DNA of 64,000 nucleotides from Selenomonas sp. WCT3 (GTDB taxonomy: Bacteria; Bacillota; Negativicutes; Selenomonadales; Selenomonadaceae). The stretch covers positions 1 to 64,000 of the forward strand of contig FNCM01000012.1 of assembly GCA_900100835.1 (NCBI GenBank). Reading direction: 5' to 3'. Every line of letters starts with the position of its first letter. The stretch's first letter is position 1. The translations under genes and the position numbers were made by a program. The notes below the pieces were generated by a model. It was not told the DNA's origin and ran no database searches. It saw only the letters and a list, made by a program, of their open reading frames with translations. This document shows positions 26,763-34,932 of the stretch, one piece after another.

Positions 26763-27236
26763 ATGGATAAATTGTATAATTTAAATGCAATTGATATACA
26801 GGAATACCAACAAAATAGATATCCTTTATTATTTGTAGATATGATAACGGAAGCTTGTCCAGGACAATACGCAAATGGGTTTAAAAACTTTACATATAAT
26901 GAATGGTTTTTTCCCGCACATTTCAAAGATGAACCCAATGTTCCTGGATTTATACAAATAGAATCCTTGACCCAGGTATTTTTAATGACATTTTTAACGA
27001 TACCTGAATATAAGGGAAAAAAAACAGGTTTTGTATCTGTAAAAAATGCAAGATTTAAAAAGCCGATACTTCCAGGTGAACGCTTAGATATTGAAGCTGT
27101 ATTAGAGGCTTTTTCAAGAGGATTTGCAAAAGGAAGGGCAATAGGATATGTAAATGAGCATGAAGTTTGTTCGATACAATTGGAAATAGCAGTACCTGAA
27201 GTGATGAAACGTTATATTCCAAAAAGAGGAAAGTAG
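26763..27236 (+). CDS. FabZ-like 3-hydroxyacyl-ACP dehydratase (hotdog fold)
   Basis: The 157-residue hotdog protein has the FabZ active-site pattern: NEWFFPAHF with His53, then NVPGFIQIESLTQ with Glu67 in the position of the FabZ Glu/Asp. FSVKN-like strand FVSVKNARFKKPILPG follows. It would remove water from a 3-hydroxyacyl chain, giving an enoyl chain. With KAS III and SDR this completes three of the four fatty-acid elongation steps; no enoyl reductase is in the window, so the product could stay unsaturated. Five-base gap to the next gene. Confidence 0.82.
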   Translation: MDKLYNLNAIDIQEYQQNRYPLLFVDMITEACPGQYANGFKNFTYNEWFFPAHFKDEPNVPGFIQIESLTQVFLMTFLTIPEYKGKKTGFVSVKNARFKKPILPGERLDIEAVLEAFSRGFAKGRAIGYVNEHEVCSIQLEIAVPEVMKRYIPKRGK

Positions 27237-27240
27237 TAAA

Positions 27241-29028
27241 ATGGAACGTGTGTCAGATTACATTATAAGAAAAATAAATGAAGCTGGAATCAATCATGTT
27301 TTTTTTATAGCAGGTAGAGGAATATTGTATTTAACAGATGCTTTGGCTAAAAATAAGAATGTTATTCCGATTGCAACTTATCATGAACAGGGAGCTTCTT
27401 ATGCAGCGATGGCTTATTCGAGTTCTAATAACAATCTAGGTGCGTGCTTAGTTTCAACAGGTTGTGCGGCAACAAATGCTGTTACTGCTTGTCTATGTGC
27501 GTATCAAGATAGTATTCCTATGATTTTTATATCGGGGAATAATCCGCTAAAAGAAAACGTACGTTATACAGGAATAAAGATAAGAACATATGGCTCGCAA
27601 GAAGCGGATATTATTAATATCGTCCGACCAATTACCAAATATGCTGTAATGTTGGAAGATGTTAATACGGTGGTTTATGAGGTAGAGAAAGCGCTTTATT
27701 TAGCTAGAGAAGGTCGAAAAGGTCCAGTGTGGATAGATGTCCCTCTTGATGTGCAAAATATGCATATGAATGAAAATTGCTATCAGGTAAAATATCGCAA
27801 TGTATGTGATAATGATAATTGCTGTAGTATAGATGCATCAATTAATGAAGTAACAGGCGAGCTAAATAAAGCAAATCATCCTATATTGCTTATAGGTGGA
27901 GGTGCGAGGAATGCAAAGAGAGAATTGGAGAAATTGGTTACCCAATACAATATTCCGTGTGTATCTTCTCCGGCGGGATGTGATATTTATGGGAGCGGGT
28001 ACAAGTTTTCTATAGGGACAGTGGGAAGTATTGGTGGTTCGAGAAGTGGAAATTTTGCTGTGCAAAATAGTGATTATATCTTGGTGCTAGGTTCTAGATT
28101 GTCTTCGCAGCTTACAGGCGTTAGAGAAAATTTTGGACGACATGCTAAGGTGGTAGTTGTTGACGTAGATGAAATTGAGCATACCAAGTCGGAAATTGTA
28201 GATAAATTAATTGTTTGTGATGCCAAGATATTTTTAAGAAAATTATTGGAATGCGGATTGAAGAAACGTCATGAAGAATGGCTTCATAAATGTTTGCATT
28301 GGAAAAAGCTATTTGCGATTCATAAAGAGCAGTTTGTACAAGATTTGATAGATAAAAATAAAATAGATATATATACATTAGTAGATTCGATTTTTGAGAT
28401 AGTCTCTTCCAATGCTACTATAATTACGGATGCTGGGTTTGAAGAATTGATTGTTCCATCTGCTGGTAGATTTAGGGAGAATCAACGATGCTTATTTCCA
28501 GCGGCACAAGGAGCGATGGGATATGCAATTCCTGCAATTATTGGAGCGTATGCTGCTGGCCGCAAAAATATTATATGTATTGTTGGTGATGGATCTATCT
28601 TGATGAATATGCAGGAGTTGCAAATAATATCAAAAATGAAAATACCAGCAAAAATCGTAGTTGTCAATAATAATATGTATGCTGTTATAAGAAAGAGACA
28701 ACAAGATTTATTTAGGCAAAGGACAATCGGAAATGACCCTAGTGATGGTGTGCCTACAGCTGATTTTTCAAGAATAGCTTTCTGCTTTGACATCAAATAT
28801 AGGCATATAGAATATAGATCAGAACTTATTGAATACTTGAATGACATGGCTGCAGACCAGCTTGAGCTTGTTGAAGTGATCAGTGTGCCTGAACAAATAT
28901 ATATTCATGAATCATATGCATTTAATGAAAAAAAGAAGCTTGTTCATCGGCCGATAGAAGATATGGCACCTTTTTTGCCGCGTTCTGTAATCAAAGCGGA
29001 AATGCTGGTGCCTCTAATGGAGGAATAG
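27241..29028 (+). CDS. Thiamine-diphosphate enzyme of the acetolactate synthase family
   Basis: This 595-residue enzyme has the ThDP-activating Glu49 in TYHEQGASY, a central domain LLIGGGARNAKRELE, and the ThDP-Mg motif starting at residue 449 (GDGSILMNMQEL ... VVVNNNMY). This architecture catalyses decarboxylation of a 2-keto acid and transfer of the acyl anion to a carbonyl. In sugar pathways, YerE-type relatives add a two-carbon branch to a keto sugar. No ilvN regulatory subunit or ilvC is adjacent, so branched-chain amino-acid synthesis is unlikely. It is two bases from the NeuB-family gene, suggesting shared chemistry. Very AT-rich codon use. Confidence 0.83.
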   Translation: MERVSDYIIRKINEAGINHVFFIAGRGILYLTDALAKNKNVIPIATYHEQGASYAAMAYSSSNNNLGACLVSTGCAATNAVTACLCAYQDSIPMIFISGNNPLKENVRYTGIKIRTYGSQEADIINIVRPITKYAVMLEDVNTVVYEVEKALYLAREGRKGPVWIDVPLDVQNMHMNENCYQVKYRNVCDNDNCCSIDASINEVTGELNKANHPILLIGGGARNAKRELEKLVTQYNIPCVSSPAGCDIYGSGYKFSIGTVGSIGGSRSGNFAVQNSDYILVLGSRLSSQLTGVRENFGRHAKVVVVDVDEIEHTKSEIVDKLIVCDAKIFLRKLLECGLKKRHEEWLHKCLHWKKLFAIHKEQFVQDLIDKNKIDIYTLVDSIFEIVSSNATIITDAGFEELIVPSAGRFRENQRCLFPAAQGAMGYAIPAIIGAYAAGRKNIICIVGDGSILMNMQELQIISKMKIPAKIVVVNNNMYAVIRKRQQDLFRQRTIGNDPSDGVPTADFSRIAFCFDIKYRHIEYRSELIEYLNDMAADQLELVEVISVPEQIYIHESYAFNEKKKLVHRPIEDMAPFLPRSVIKAEMLVPLMEE

Positions 29029-29030
29029 TT

Positions 29031-30062
29031 ATGGCTGAATGTAGGTTCCTTGATGGGACAGTTATATCAGATTATGGCAGACCTTATATTGTAGCTGAAG
29101 TAAATAGTAGTCATAGAGGAGACATAAATGTTGCTAGAGAGATGATTGATAAGGCTGTAGAGATAGGGTGTAATTGTGTTAAGTTTCAATCGTGGACTAC
29201 TAAATCCCTTTACTCTAGGACATATTATGAATCTAATCCTATCGCAGAGAGATTTGTAAAAAAATTTTCGTTAAATGAGTTAGCGATAAAGGAACTATCA
29301 AAGTATTGTAAGAAGACTGGGATAGCTTTTTCATCTACACCATATTCAGAGGATGAAGTTGATTTTTTAGTGGATGAATGCAATGTTCCGTTTGTAAAGA
29401 TAGCTTCTATGGAAATAAATAATTTAAGTTTTTTGAAATATATAGGAAATAAACATGTGCCAGTAGTCTTATCAACAGGGATGGCAACAACAGATGAAAT
29501 AATTGAAGCTGTTGGCGTATTAAAAAAAGCAGGCGTAAATCAAATGGTTATTCTACATTGTGTTTCGATTTACCCTACAATATTGGATAACGTTAATTTG
29601 AATAATATTATTGGTTTGCGTGAATTATTTCATGATTTCCCAATTGGATTTTCTGATCATACAGAAGGTGATGCGGCAGCTATTGCATCGGTAGCTTTAG
29701 GGGCTGGTTTGATAGAGAAACATTTTACCTTGGATAGGAAGATAGTTGGCATGGATAATGGGATGGCTACTGAACCAGATGAATTTTCTAAGATGGTGGA
29801 TAAGTGTAGAGCTATTCAAATTGCTATGGGAGATAAGAAAAGAATTTTAGTAGCGGAAGAAATTGAGCAACGTACCAAGATGCGTCGTAGTTTGATTTCA
29901 ATCAGAGATATAAAAAAGGGTGATATAATAAAAGAGAATGATATATATGCTAAACGTCCAGGAAATGGTATACCACCTAATGAAATTGATAAAATAATTG
30001 GGAGAAAAGCTAAAATGGATATAAAAACAGACACAATGATTACATTTGATCAATTAATATAA
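29031..30062 (+). CDS. NeuB-family nonulosonate synthase
   Basis: This 343-residue protein matches the sialic/legionaminic/pseudaminic acid synthase family: PYIVAEVNSSHRGDINVA, CVKFQSWTT, SSTPYSEDEVDFL, VPFVKIASMEINN, VVLSTGMAT, LHCVSIYP, IGFSDHTEGDAAAIASVALGA-type barrel motifs with EKHFTLDR, and a C-terminal SAF (antifreeze-like) domain from about residue 280 (RRSLISIRDIKKGDII). The enzyme condenses phosphoenolpyruvate with an aldehyde sugar to a nine-carbon keto acid. No CMP-sugar synthetase, NeuC/PseB-type enzyme or other nonulosonate gene is seen in the window, so its aldehyde substrate is uncertain. Strongly AT-rich. Confidence 0.9.
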   Translation: MAECRFLDGTVISDYGRPYIVAEVNSSHRGDINVAREMIDKAVEIGCNCVKFQSWTTKSLYSRTYYESNPIAERFVKKFSLNELAIKELSKYCKKTGIAFSSTPYSEDEVDFLVDECNVPFVKIASMEINNLSFLKYIGNKHVPVVLSTGMATTDEIIEAVGVLKKAGVNQMVILHCVSIYPTILDNVNLNNIIGLRELFHDFPIGFSDHTEGDAAAIASVALGAGLIEKHFTLDRKIVGMDNGMATEPDEFSKMVDKCRAIQIAMGDKKRILVAEEIEQRTKMRRSLISIRDIKKGDIIKENDIYAKRPGNGIPPNEIDKIIGRKAKMDIKTDTMITFDQLI

Positions 30063-30078
30063 TTAAGGAGTGTTTATT

Positions 30079-30321
30079 ATGACTGATTTAGAAAAATATA
30101 CTAAGGTTTTTGCAGAAACATTTGATGTAAACGAGTCAGAGGTTGAAAAATTAGAATATCAAGGAATAGAATTATGGGATTCCGTAGGACATATGAGTTT
30201 GATTTCTGCATTGGAAGAAGCGTTTGATATAATGTTGGATACAGATGACATTATCGAATTAAGTAGTTTTGAAAAAGGAAAAGAAATATTATCTAAAAAT
30301 GCATACGGCATAAAATTTTAA
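30079..30321 (+). CDS. Acyl carrier protein (ACP 2)
   Basis: An 80-residue acidic carrier protein with ELWDSVGHMSLI; Ser35 would be phosphopantetheinylated. The SVGHM form resembles carrier proteins partnered with AMP-dependent ligases more than AcpP. ATG 30079 follows AAGGAG by eight bases and is preferred over GTG 30070. The acyl ligase gene follows after 53 bases, so this ACP may be the one it loads. Confidence 0.85.
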   Translation: MTDLEKYTKVFAETFDVNESEVEKLEYQGIELWDSVGHMSLISALEEAFDIMLDTDDIIELSSFEKGKEILSKNAYGIKF

Positions 30322-30374
30322 TGCCTGATAACTATCCATAAGTAGTATAAGATATTTTTAAACTGTCAACTATT

Positions 30375-31814
30375 ATGGATAACTTCATGGAGTGGGCTTT
30401 GATGATGTTTAATTTAAGCGCGTATAAAGGTGATGTTTCACTTATCGATGGAGAGCATTGTGTTACATATGAAATGTTGATTCATAAATCAAATGCAATA
30501 GCAAAGGCTATTGGTAATCGTTGCTTAGTCTTCATATTGTGCACTAATACTCCGGCGTCTATTTATGGTTATGTTGGTACTATAAATAATAATATTGTTC
30601 CTTTATTGCTGGATTATAAATTAGATAATTCTTTATTGAATGAGTTGTTGAATACTTATAAACCAGATTACTTGTGGTTGCCTAAAAGCGGTAGGCATCA
30701 TTTTTCAGGAATGAAATGTGTTTTTGGGGATGATGGTTATGAATTACTAAAAACTTGCTATGAAGAACCAGTTTCATTGTATGAAGATTTAGCTTTACTT
30801 ATGACTACCTCTGGCTCCACGGGAAGTCCAAAGCTTGTACGTCTTAGTTACGATAATATCCGTTCAAATACGGAGTCTATTGTATCTTACCTCAATATTG
30901 ACGCTGGGGAACGGGCGATTACCAGCCTGCCTATGCACTATGTGTATGGACTGTCTGTAATCAATACGCATCTTTATGCAGGTGCTTCTTTAGTGGTTAC
31001 AGAAAAGACTATGTTTCAGCGGGAATTTTGGGATATGGTAAAAACACAGGCAGTAACTAGTTTCAGTGGTGTTCCCTATACATATACTATGTTGGAAAAA
31101 TTGCGTTTCTTTCGCATGAATTTGCCATCTTTGCATACGCTCACGCAGGCAGGCGGTAAACTGGATCCGGAATTGCACGAGAAGTTTGCCCGTTATGCTA
31201 TGGAGAGAGGCAAAAAATTTGTAGTTATGTATGGAGCAGCAGAAGCTACGGCAAGAATGGGGTATTTGCCTGCGGAATATTCTTTGGCTAAAGCTGGGGC
31301 AATGGGAATTGCTATTCCGGGAGGACGGTTTGAATTATCAGATGATAATGATAATATTATCGATTTAGCGGATACCCCGGGAGAACTTATTTATTATGGA
31401 CCTAATGTTAGTCTAGGGTATGCAGAAAACAAGGAAGAATTGGCTAATGGCGATGAACAACATGGTCGTTTGGCGACAGGTGATATTGCCCAGCGTGATC
31501 AAGATGGATTTTATACTGTAGTGGGACGCAAGAAAAGATTTTTAAAAATTTTTGGCAAACGTATAAATTTAGCGGAAGTGGAGCATATCTTGCGTCAACA
31601 TTTCAAAGAATCTGAATTTGCTTGCACCGGCCGGGATGATTACTTGTTTATTTTTTTTGTAGGGGGCGATATGGATGAGAAAATAAAAAGTTTTCTTGTT
31701 GAAAAAATTGCCATTCATCCATCAGCACTGCGTGTCCTGTCTATTCCGGATTTACCTAAAAATGCTGCTGGCAAGACTTTATATAGAGAACTGGAGCAAT
31801 ATTATGACTTATGA
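30375..31814 (+). CDS. AMP-dependent acyl ligase (ANL superfamily)
   Basis: This 479-residue adenylating enzyme has the P-loop-like motif TTSGSTGSPKLV near residue 145, MHYVYGLS, MYGAAEATARMGYLP, TGDIAQRDQDGFYTVVGRKKRF and a C-terminal lysine in LPKNAAGKTL. It activates a carboxylic acid as acyl-AMP, then probably transfers it to ACP 2 or CoA. ATG 30375 lacks a good ribosome-binding site; ATG 30402 has GGAG nine bases upstream but would cut the usual N-terminal helix. Base composition changes inside this gene at about 30800-30900, from AT-rich to balanced. It overlaps the LuxE-like gene by 11 bases. Confidence 0.88.
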   Translation: MDNFMEWALMMFNLSAYKGDVSLIDGEHCVTYEMLIHKSNAIAKAIGNRCLVFILCTNTPASIYGYVGTINNNIVPLLLDYKLDNSLLNELLNTYKPDYLWLPKSGRHHFSGMKCVFGDDGYELLKTCYEEPVSLYEDLALLMTTSGSTGSPKLVRLSYDNIRSNTESIVSYLNIDAGERAITSLPMHYVYGLSVINTHLYAGASLVVTEKTMFQREFWDMVKTQAVTSFSGVPYTYTMLEKLRFFRMNLPSLHTLTQAGGKLDPELHEKFARYAMERGKKFVVMYGAAEATARMGYLPAEYSLAKAGAMGIAIPGGRFELSDDNDNIIDLADTPGELIYYGPNVSLGYAENKEELANGDEQHGRLATGDIAQRDQDGFYTVVGRKKRFLKIFGKRINLAEVEHILRQHFKESEFACTGRDDYLFIFFVGGDMDEKIKSFLVEKIAIHPSALRVLSIPDLPKNAAGKTLYRELEQYYDL

Positions 31815-32883
31815 AGAGTTGTTGTCGTTGGAACCTTACAGCTTATCACAAGTTCGTAAGAATGAATTGTTTGTTGAATTGTTGGGAGCATTAACAGAAA
31901 AACATCGGCAAATGTCATACTGTTATGCTGATATTATACGCACGTTAGGTTATGATAGGAAAGAATTTCAAACTGTACAAGATATTCCATTCCTGCCAGT
32001 CCGCTTATTTAAGCATCTGGATTTAATGAGTATTCCAAAAGAAAATATTTTTAAGATGATGACATCTTCGGGGACTTCAGGGCAGCAGGTTTCTAAGATA
32101 TATCTTGACAAGGAAACTGCTTCTTGGCAACAAAAAACATTGGCGAAAATCGTTTCTTCTTTTATAGGGACGAGCAGACTTCCCATGATTATTTTGGATT
32201 GTCCATCTGTATTGAAAAATAGACATAGTTTTTCAGCTAGAGGAGCTGGTATACTAGGATTTTCCATGTTTGGTCGTAAGAGTATTTATGCGTTGGATGA
32301 TAATATGGATTTACAGTATGAGGTGGTACGAGATTTTCTACAAGAACATAAGGGCGAAGATATCTTATTGTTTGGCTTTACTTTCATGGTGTGGAAGTAT
32401 TTTCTACAAGCTGTAAAAGATAGGAATTTGTTTTTCGACTTGAGTAACGGTTTTTTGTTGCATGGCGGTGGGTGGAAAAAATTAGCTCAGGAATCTGTTT
32501 CCAACGAACAGTTTCGACAGGAGTTGGCTAAAATCTGCGGACTTAAGTATGTGCATAGTTATTACGGTATGGTCGAACAAACAGGACCCATATGTATGGA
32601 ATGTGAGGCGGGACATTTACATGTTAGCAACTGTTCCGATATTATTATGCGTCGAAGCAGGGATTTTTCTCCGTGTGATATTGGGGAACCAGGAATTGTG
32701 CAGGTATTGACTCCTATGCCACAGTCATATCCGGGACATTCATTGCTGACCGAGGATGAAGGCGTATTATTGGGCGTTGATGATTGTCCATGTGGACGCA
32801 AGGGAAAATATTTTAAGATTATGGGACGTTTAGCAAATGCCGAGCTGAGAGGGTGCAGTGATACCTATGCAGTGGGAAAATAA
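31804..32883 (+). CDS. LuxE-like acyl-protein synthetase
   Basis: This 359-residue protein matches the LuxE family: MMTSSGTSGQQVSKIYLD (nucleotide-binding Ser/Thr/Gly loop, residues ~82-99), LFGFTFMVWKYFL, LLHGGGWKKL, VHSYYGMVEQTGPICMEC and CPCGRKGKYFKIMGR. In luminous bacteria LuxE activates a fatty acid with ATP and passes the acyl group to LuxC for reduction to aldehyde. Here it is directly upstream of and overlapping a LuxC-like gene, but there are no luxAB genes. The true start is ATG 31804 within the end of the ligase gene. Confidence 0.88.
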   Translation: MTYEELLSLEPYSLSQVRKNELFVELLGALTEKHRQMSYCYADIIRTLGYDRKEFQTVQDIPFLPVRLFKHLDLMSIPKENIFKMMTSSGTSGQQVSKIYLDKETASWQQKTLAKIVSSFIGTSRLPMIILDCPSVLKNRHSFSARGAGILGFSMFGRKSIYALDDNMDLQYEVVRDFLQEHKGEDILLFGFTFMVWKYFLQAVKDRNLFFDLSNGFLLHGGGWKKLAQESVSNEQFRQELAKICGLKYVHSYYGMVEQTGPICMECEAGHLHVSNCSDIIMRRSRDFSPCDIGEPGIVQVLTPMPQSYPGHSLLTEDEGVLLGVDDCPCGRKGKYFKIMGRLANAELRGCSDTYAVGK

Positions 32884-34072
32884 AGTGACTTTTGAGGTAG
32901 GAAGCATGGAACGGTTATGCATGCTTCAGAAAGATGATGGGCAGGTTTTGCCAGCTTTGCCAGTCTTTTCGTCTTTGGTAGAATCTTTTTTGCAAAAATT
33001 ATCTGCATGCCTTATGACTGACTTATTAGCAAAAGGTTATCCTGATGTGATCACATTTGCTTTTTTTTGTCGTCGTAGCCATATTAGGCAGTTAGCGCAA
33101 AAATTTGCAGGAACTGGTGAGAGACTGGGACGGGGCTTGGTTTTTCATATTGCTCCGTCCAATGTGGCCATGAATTTTGCTTATTCTTGGGTAGCGGCAC
33201 TTTTGGCGGGGGATGCTAGTGTTGTACGCTTGCCGTCGAAGTCGTTTCCGCAAGTGGAGATTATTTGCAAGGCGGTTCGTCAGGTTCTGGCTGATATGCC
33301 GGAATTGGTTCCTTATATTTATTTTCTGCGTTACGGTCATGACGAAGATGTAAATACGGCATTATCAGCTCTTTGTTCAACTAGAGTCATCTGGGGTGGG
33401 GATAAAACTATTAGAGAAATAAGAAACTTTCCCTTGGGGATAAGGGCTAATGAAATTGTTTTTGCGGATAGATTTGGACTGGCTGTGATTGATGGCGATG
33501 ACTATCTACGATCAGACAATCCAGAAAGAATTGCTCAAGATTTTTTTAATGACACTTATCTAAGCGATCAGAATGCGTGCAACTCTCCTCGCTTTGTCAT
33601 TTGGTTGGGAAGAAACAAAGTTCAAGCAAGAGTCAAGTTTTGGCAGCAGCTGCAAGACCTACTGGATAATCATTATGAGCTGGGGCCTGTGCAGGCCGTA
33701 GATAAGTTGGTAAAGACCTGTCTTTTGGGGGCGGAATGTGAATGCAAACTTCAAGATACAGCAAATAATTTACTAACTAGAGTTGAAGTGAAATCATTAA
33801 CAAGAAAACTTATAGAATATACTGGTAATAGTGGTTTCTTTATTGAATACGAAGCAGATGAATTGACTGATATTAAGCCCGTTCTTACTGAGCGATGCCA
33901 AACGATTAGTTATTATGGTGTCGTTAAGGAAGATATTTTGAGCGTTGTCAAAGATAGTGGCTGTCGTGGAGGAGATAGGATTGTGCCAATGGGGAGAACT
34001 TTGGACTTTTCGTTAATTTGGGATGGATACAATTTAATTTCGGCCATGTCTAGAGAGATTGATGTGGTTTAG
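32867..34072 (+). CDS. LuxC-like acyl reductase
   Basis: This 401-residue protein is of the LuxC/acyl-CoA reductase family of aldehyde dehydrogenases: VFHIAPSNVAMNFAYSW (cofactor-binding region), SVVRLPSKSFPQ, VIWGGDKTIREIR and SDQNACNSPRFVIW with the nucleophilic Cys238. It would reduce an enzyme-bound acyl thioester to an aldehyde with NADPH. The start overlaps luxE-like by 17 bases; ATG 32867 is preferred, with GTG 32858 possible because GAGAGGG lies four bases upstream of it. It is the last gene of the acyl module. Confidence 0.9.
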   Translation: MQWENKVTFEVGSMERLCMLQKDDGQVLPALPVFSSLVESFLQKLSACLMTDLLAKGYPDVITFAFFCRRSHIRQLAQKFAGTGERLGRGLVFHIAPSNVAMNFAYSWVAALLAGDASVVRLPSKSFPQVEIICKAVRQVLADMPELVPYIYFLRYGHDEDVNTALSALCSTRVIWGGDKTIREIRNFPLGIRANEIVFADRFGLAVIDGDDYLRSDNPERIAQDFFNDTYLSDQNACNSPRFVIWLGRNKVQARVKFWQQLQDLLDNHYELGPVQAVDKLVKTCLLGAECECKLQDTANNLLTRVEVKSLTRKLIEYTGNSGFFIEYEADELTDIKPVLTERCQTISYYGVVKEDILSVVKDSGCRGGDRIVPMGRTLDFSLIWDGYNLISAMSREIDVV

Positions 34073-34107
34073 CTATTGATTGCTAGACAAGAGGAAAAGG
34101 ATTGTGT

Positions 34108-34146
34108 ATGAAAATTTGGCTGATTTTAGATGATACGACTGAATAG
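34108..34146 (+). other. Gap 34073-34291; tiny 12-codon ORF with ribosome-binding site
   Basis: After the LuxC-like gene, GAGGAAAAGG precedes ATG 34108, giving MKIWLILDDTTE and a stop. It could be a gene remnant: its first four residues match those of the protein at 20047. The rest of the gap up to the AbiE promoter is AT-rich, and I see no other gene, terminator or repeat in it. Confidence 0.25.
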
Positions 34147-34291
34147 TTATTGATTGAATAAGATTTGTATGTGTAGGCTTATAGGATTAACTTTTATGTT
34201 TTAGCGCAGTTACTTAGGCAAATCATCTTATGGAATTTGTAATTTGCTACGTGGATCTCTGGTTAATACGTATAGAAGATTTGAAGATACC

Positions 34292-34338
34292 TTGATTTCC
34301 TCCACTAACTATCATATAATTGTAGTTAGTGGAGGAAA
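34292..34338 (+). promoter_or_regulatory. AbiE promoter with 16-bp palindromic operator
   Basis: TTGATT (34292-34297), a 17-base spacer and TATAAT (34315-34320) form a near-consensus promoter. A perfect 16-bp inverted repeat (left arm 34296-34311 starting TTTCCTCCAC; right arm 34323-34338 ending GTGGAGGAAA) brackets the -10 box, with an 11-base centre. The right arm also holds the ribosome-binding site GGAGG of the antitoxin gene. AbiEi antitoxins are known to bind inverted repeats in their own promoter and repress it, so this is very likely the autoregulatory operator. Confidence 0.85.
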
Positions 34339-34343
34339 ATGCT

Positions 34344-34928
34344 ATGATTAGAACGACATATGATTTATTAGATTCTTTTTCTGGATATGCCAATCCTGAT
34401 ATGAAAATCAAGCGGATGGTTCAGGAGGAGAAACTTTTTCGTTTGCGAAGAGGATTATATGTAACAACCACAAAAATTTCCCCATATCTAGTAGCGGGGA
34501 CTATATATGGTCCGTCGTATATTTCGTTTGAGACAGCGCTTTCAAGATATGGCTTGATTCCGGAGCGTGTTTACGCTTGTACATCGGCTACTTTTCGTAA
34601 GAATCGTTCCAAGACATATAAAAATGATTTGGGGGTTTTTACATATCGTGATATCCCTGCGGCTGCTTTTCCACTTGGTGTCAAGTGTGAGGAAGAGAAG
34701 AAGATGTTTTATGCAATAGCGTCTCCCGAAAAGGCGTTATGCGATATGTTGTATGTTCAGCCACCGGTATATAGTCACAAAGCGTTGAGGGAATTGTTGT
34801 TTGTGGATTTACGTATTGATGAGGACGTTTTTTCGCAGTTGGATCGGCAAGAGCTGCAGCAGCTGGTGCCACGTTATAGACGACGCAACTTGAATTTGTT
34901 AGGGGAATTATTAAGCAAGGGGCGGTGA
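34344..34928 (+). CDS. abiEi: AbiEi-family antitoxin / transcriptional autorepressor
   Basis: The 194-residue protein has an N-terminal winged-helix-like segment (RTTYDLLDSFSGYANPDMKI...RLRRGLYVTT) and the AbiEi middle region (GPSYISFETALSRYGLIPE, YACTSATFRKNRSK, IASPEKALCDMLYV). It is the antitoxin of a type IV toxin-antitoxin and abortive phage infection system. ATG 34344 is chosen because GGAGG lies eight bases upstream, in the operator arm; GTG 34329 would fall within the palindrome. It ends four bases before the toxin gene. Confidence 0.9.
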   Translation: MIRTTYDLLDSFSGYANPDMKIKRMVQEEKLFRLRRGLYVTTTKISPYLVAGTIYGPSYISFETALSRYGLIPERVYACTSATFRKNRSKTYKNDLGVFTYRDIPAAAFPLGVKCEEEKKMFYAIASPEKALCDMLYVQPPVYSHKALRELLFVDLRIDEDVFSQLDRQELQQLVPRYRRRNLNLLGELLSKGR

Positions 34929-34932
34929 GCTG

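Noticed and set aside
27241..29028. Housekeeping acetolactate synthase for branched-chain amino acids
   Set aside because: No ilvN, ilvC or leu genes nearby and strongly different base composition; the NeuB context suggests a sugar role.
31804..34072. Bioluminescence (lux) operon
   Set aside because: LuxE- and LuxC-like genes are present but luxA, luxB and luxD are absent, and the neighbours are glycan genes.
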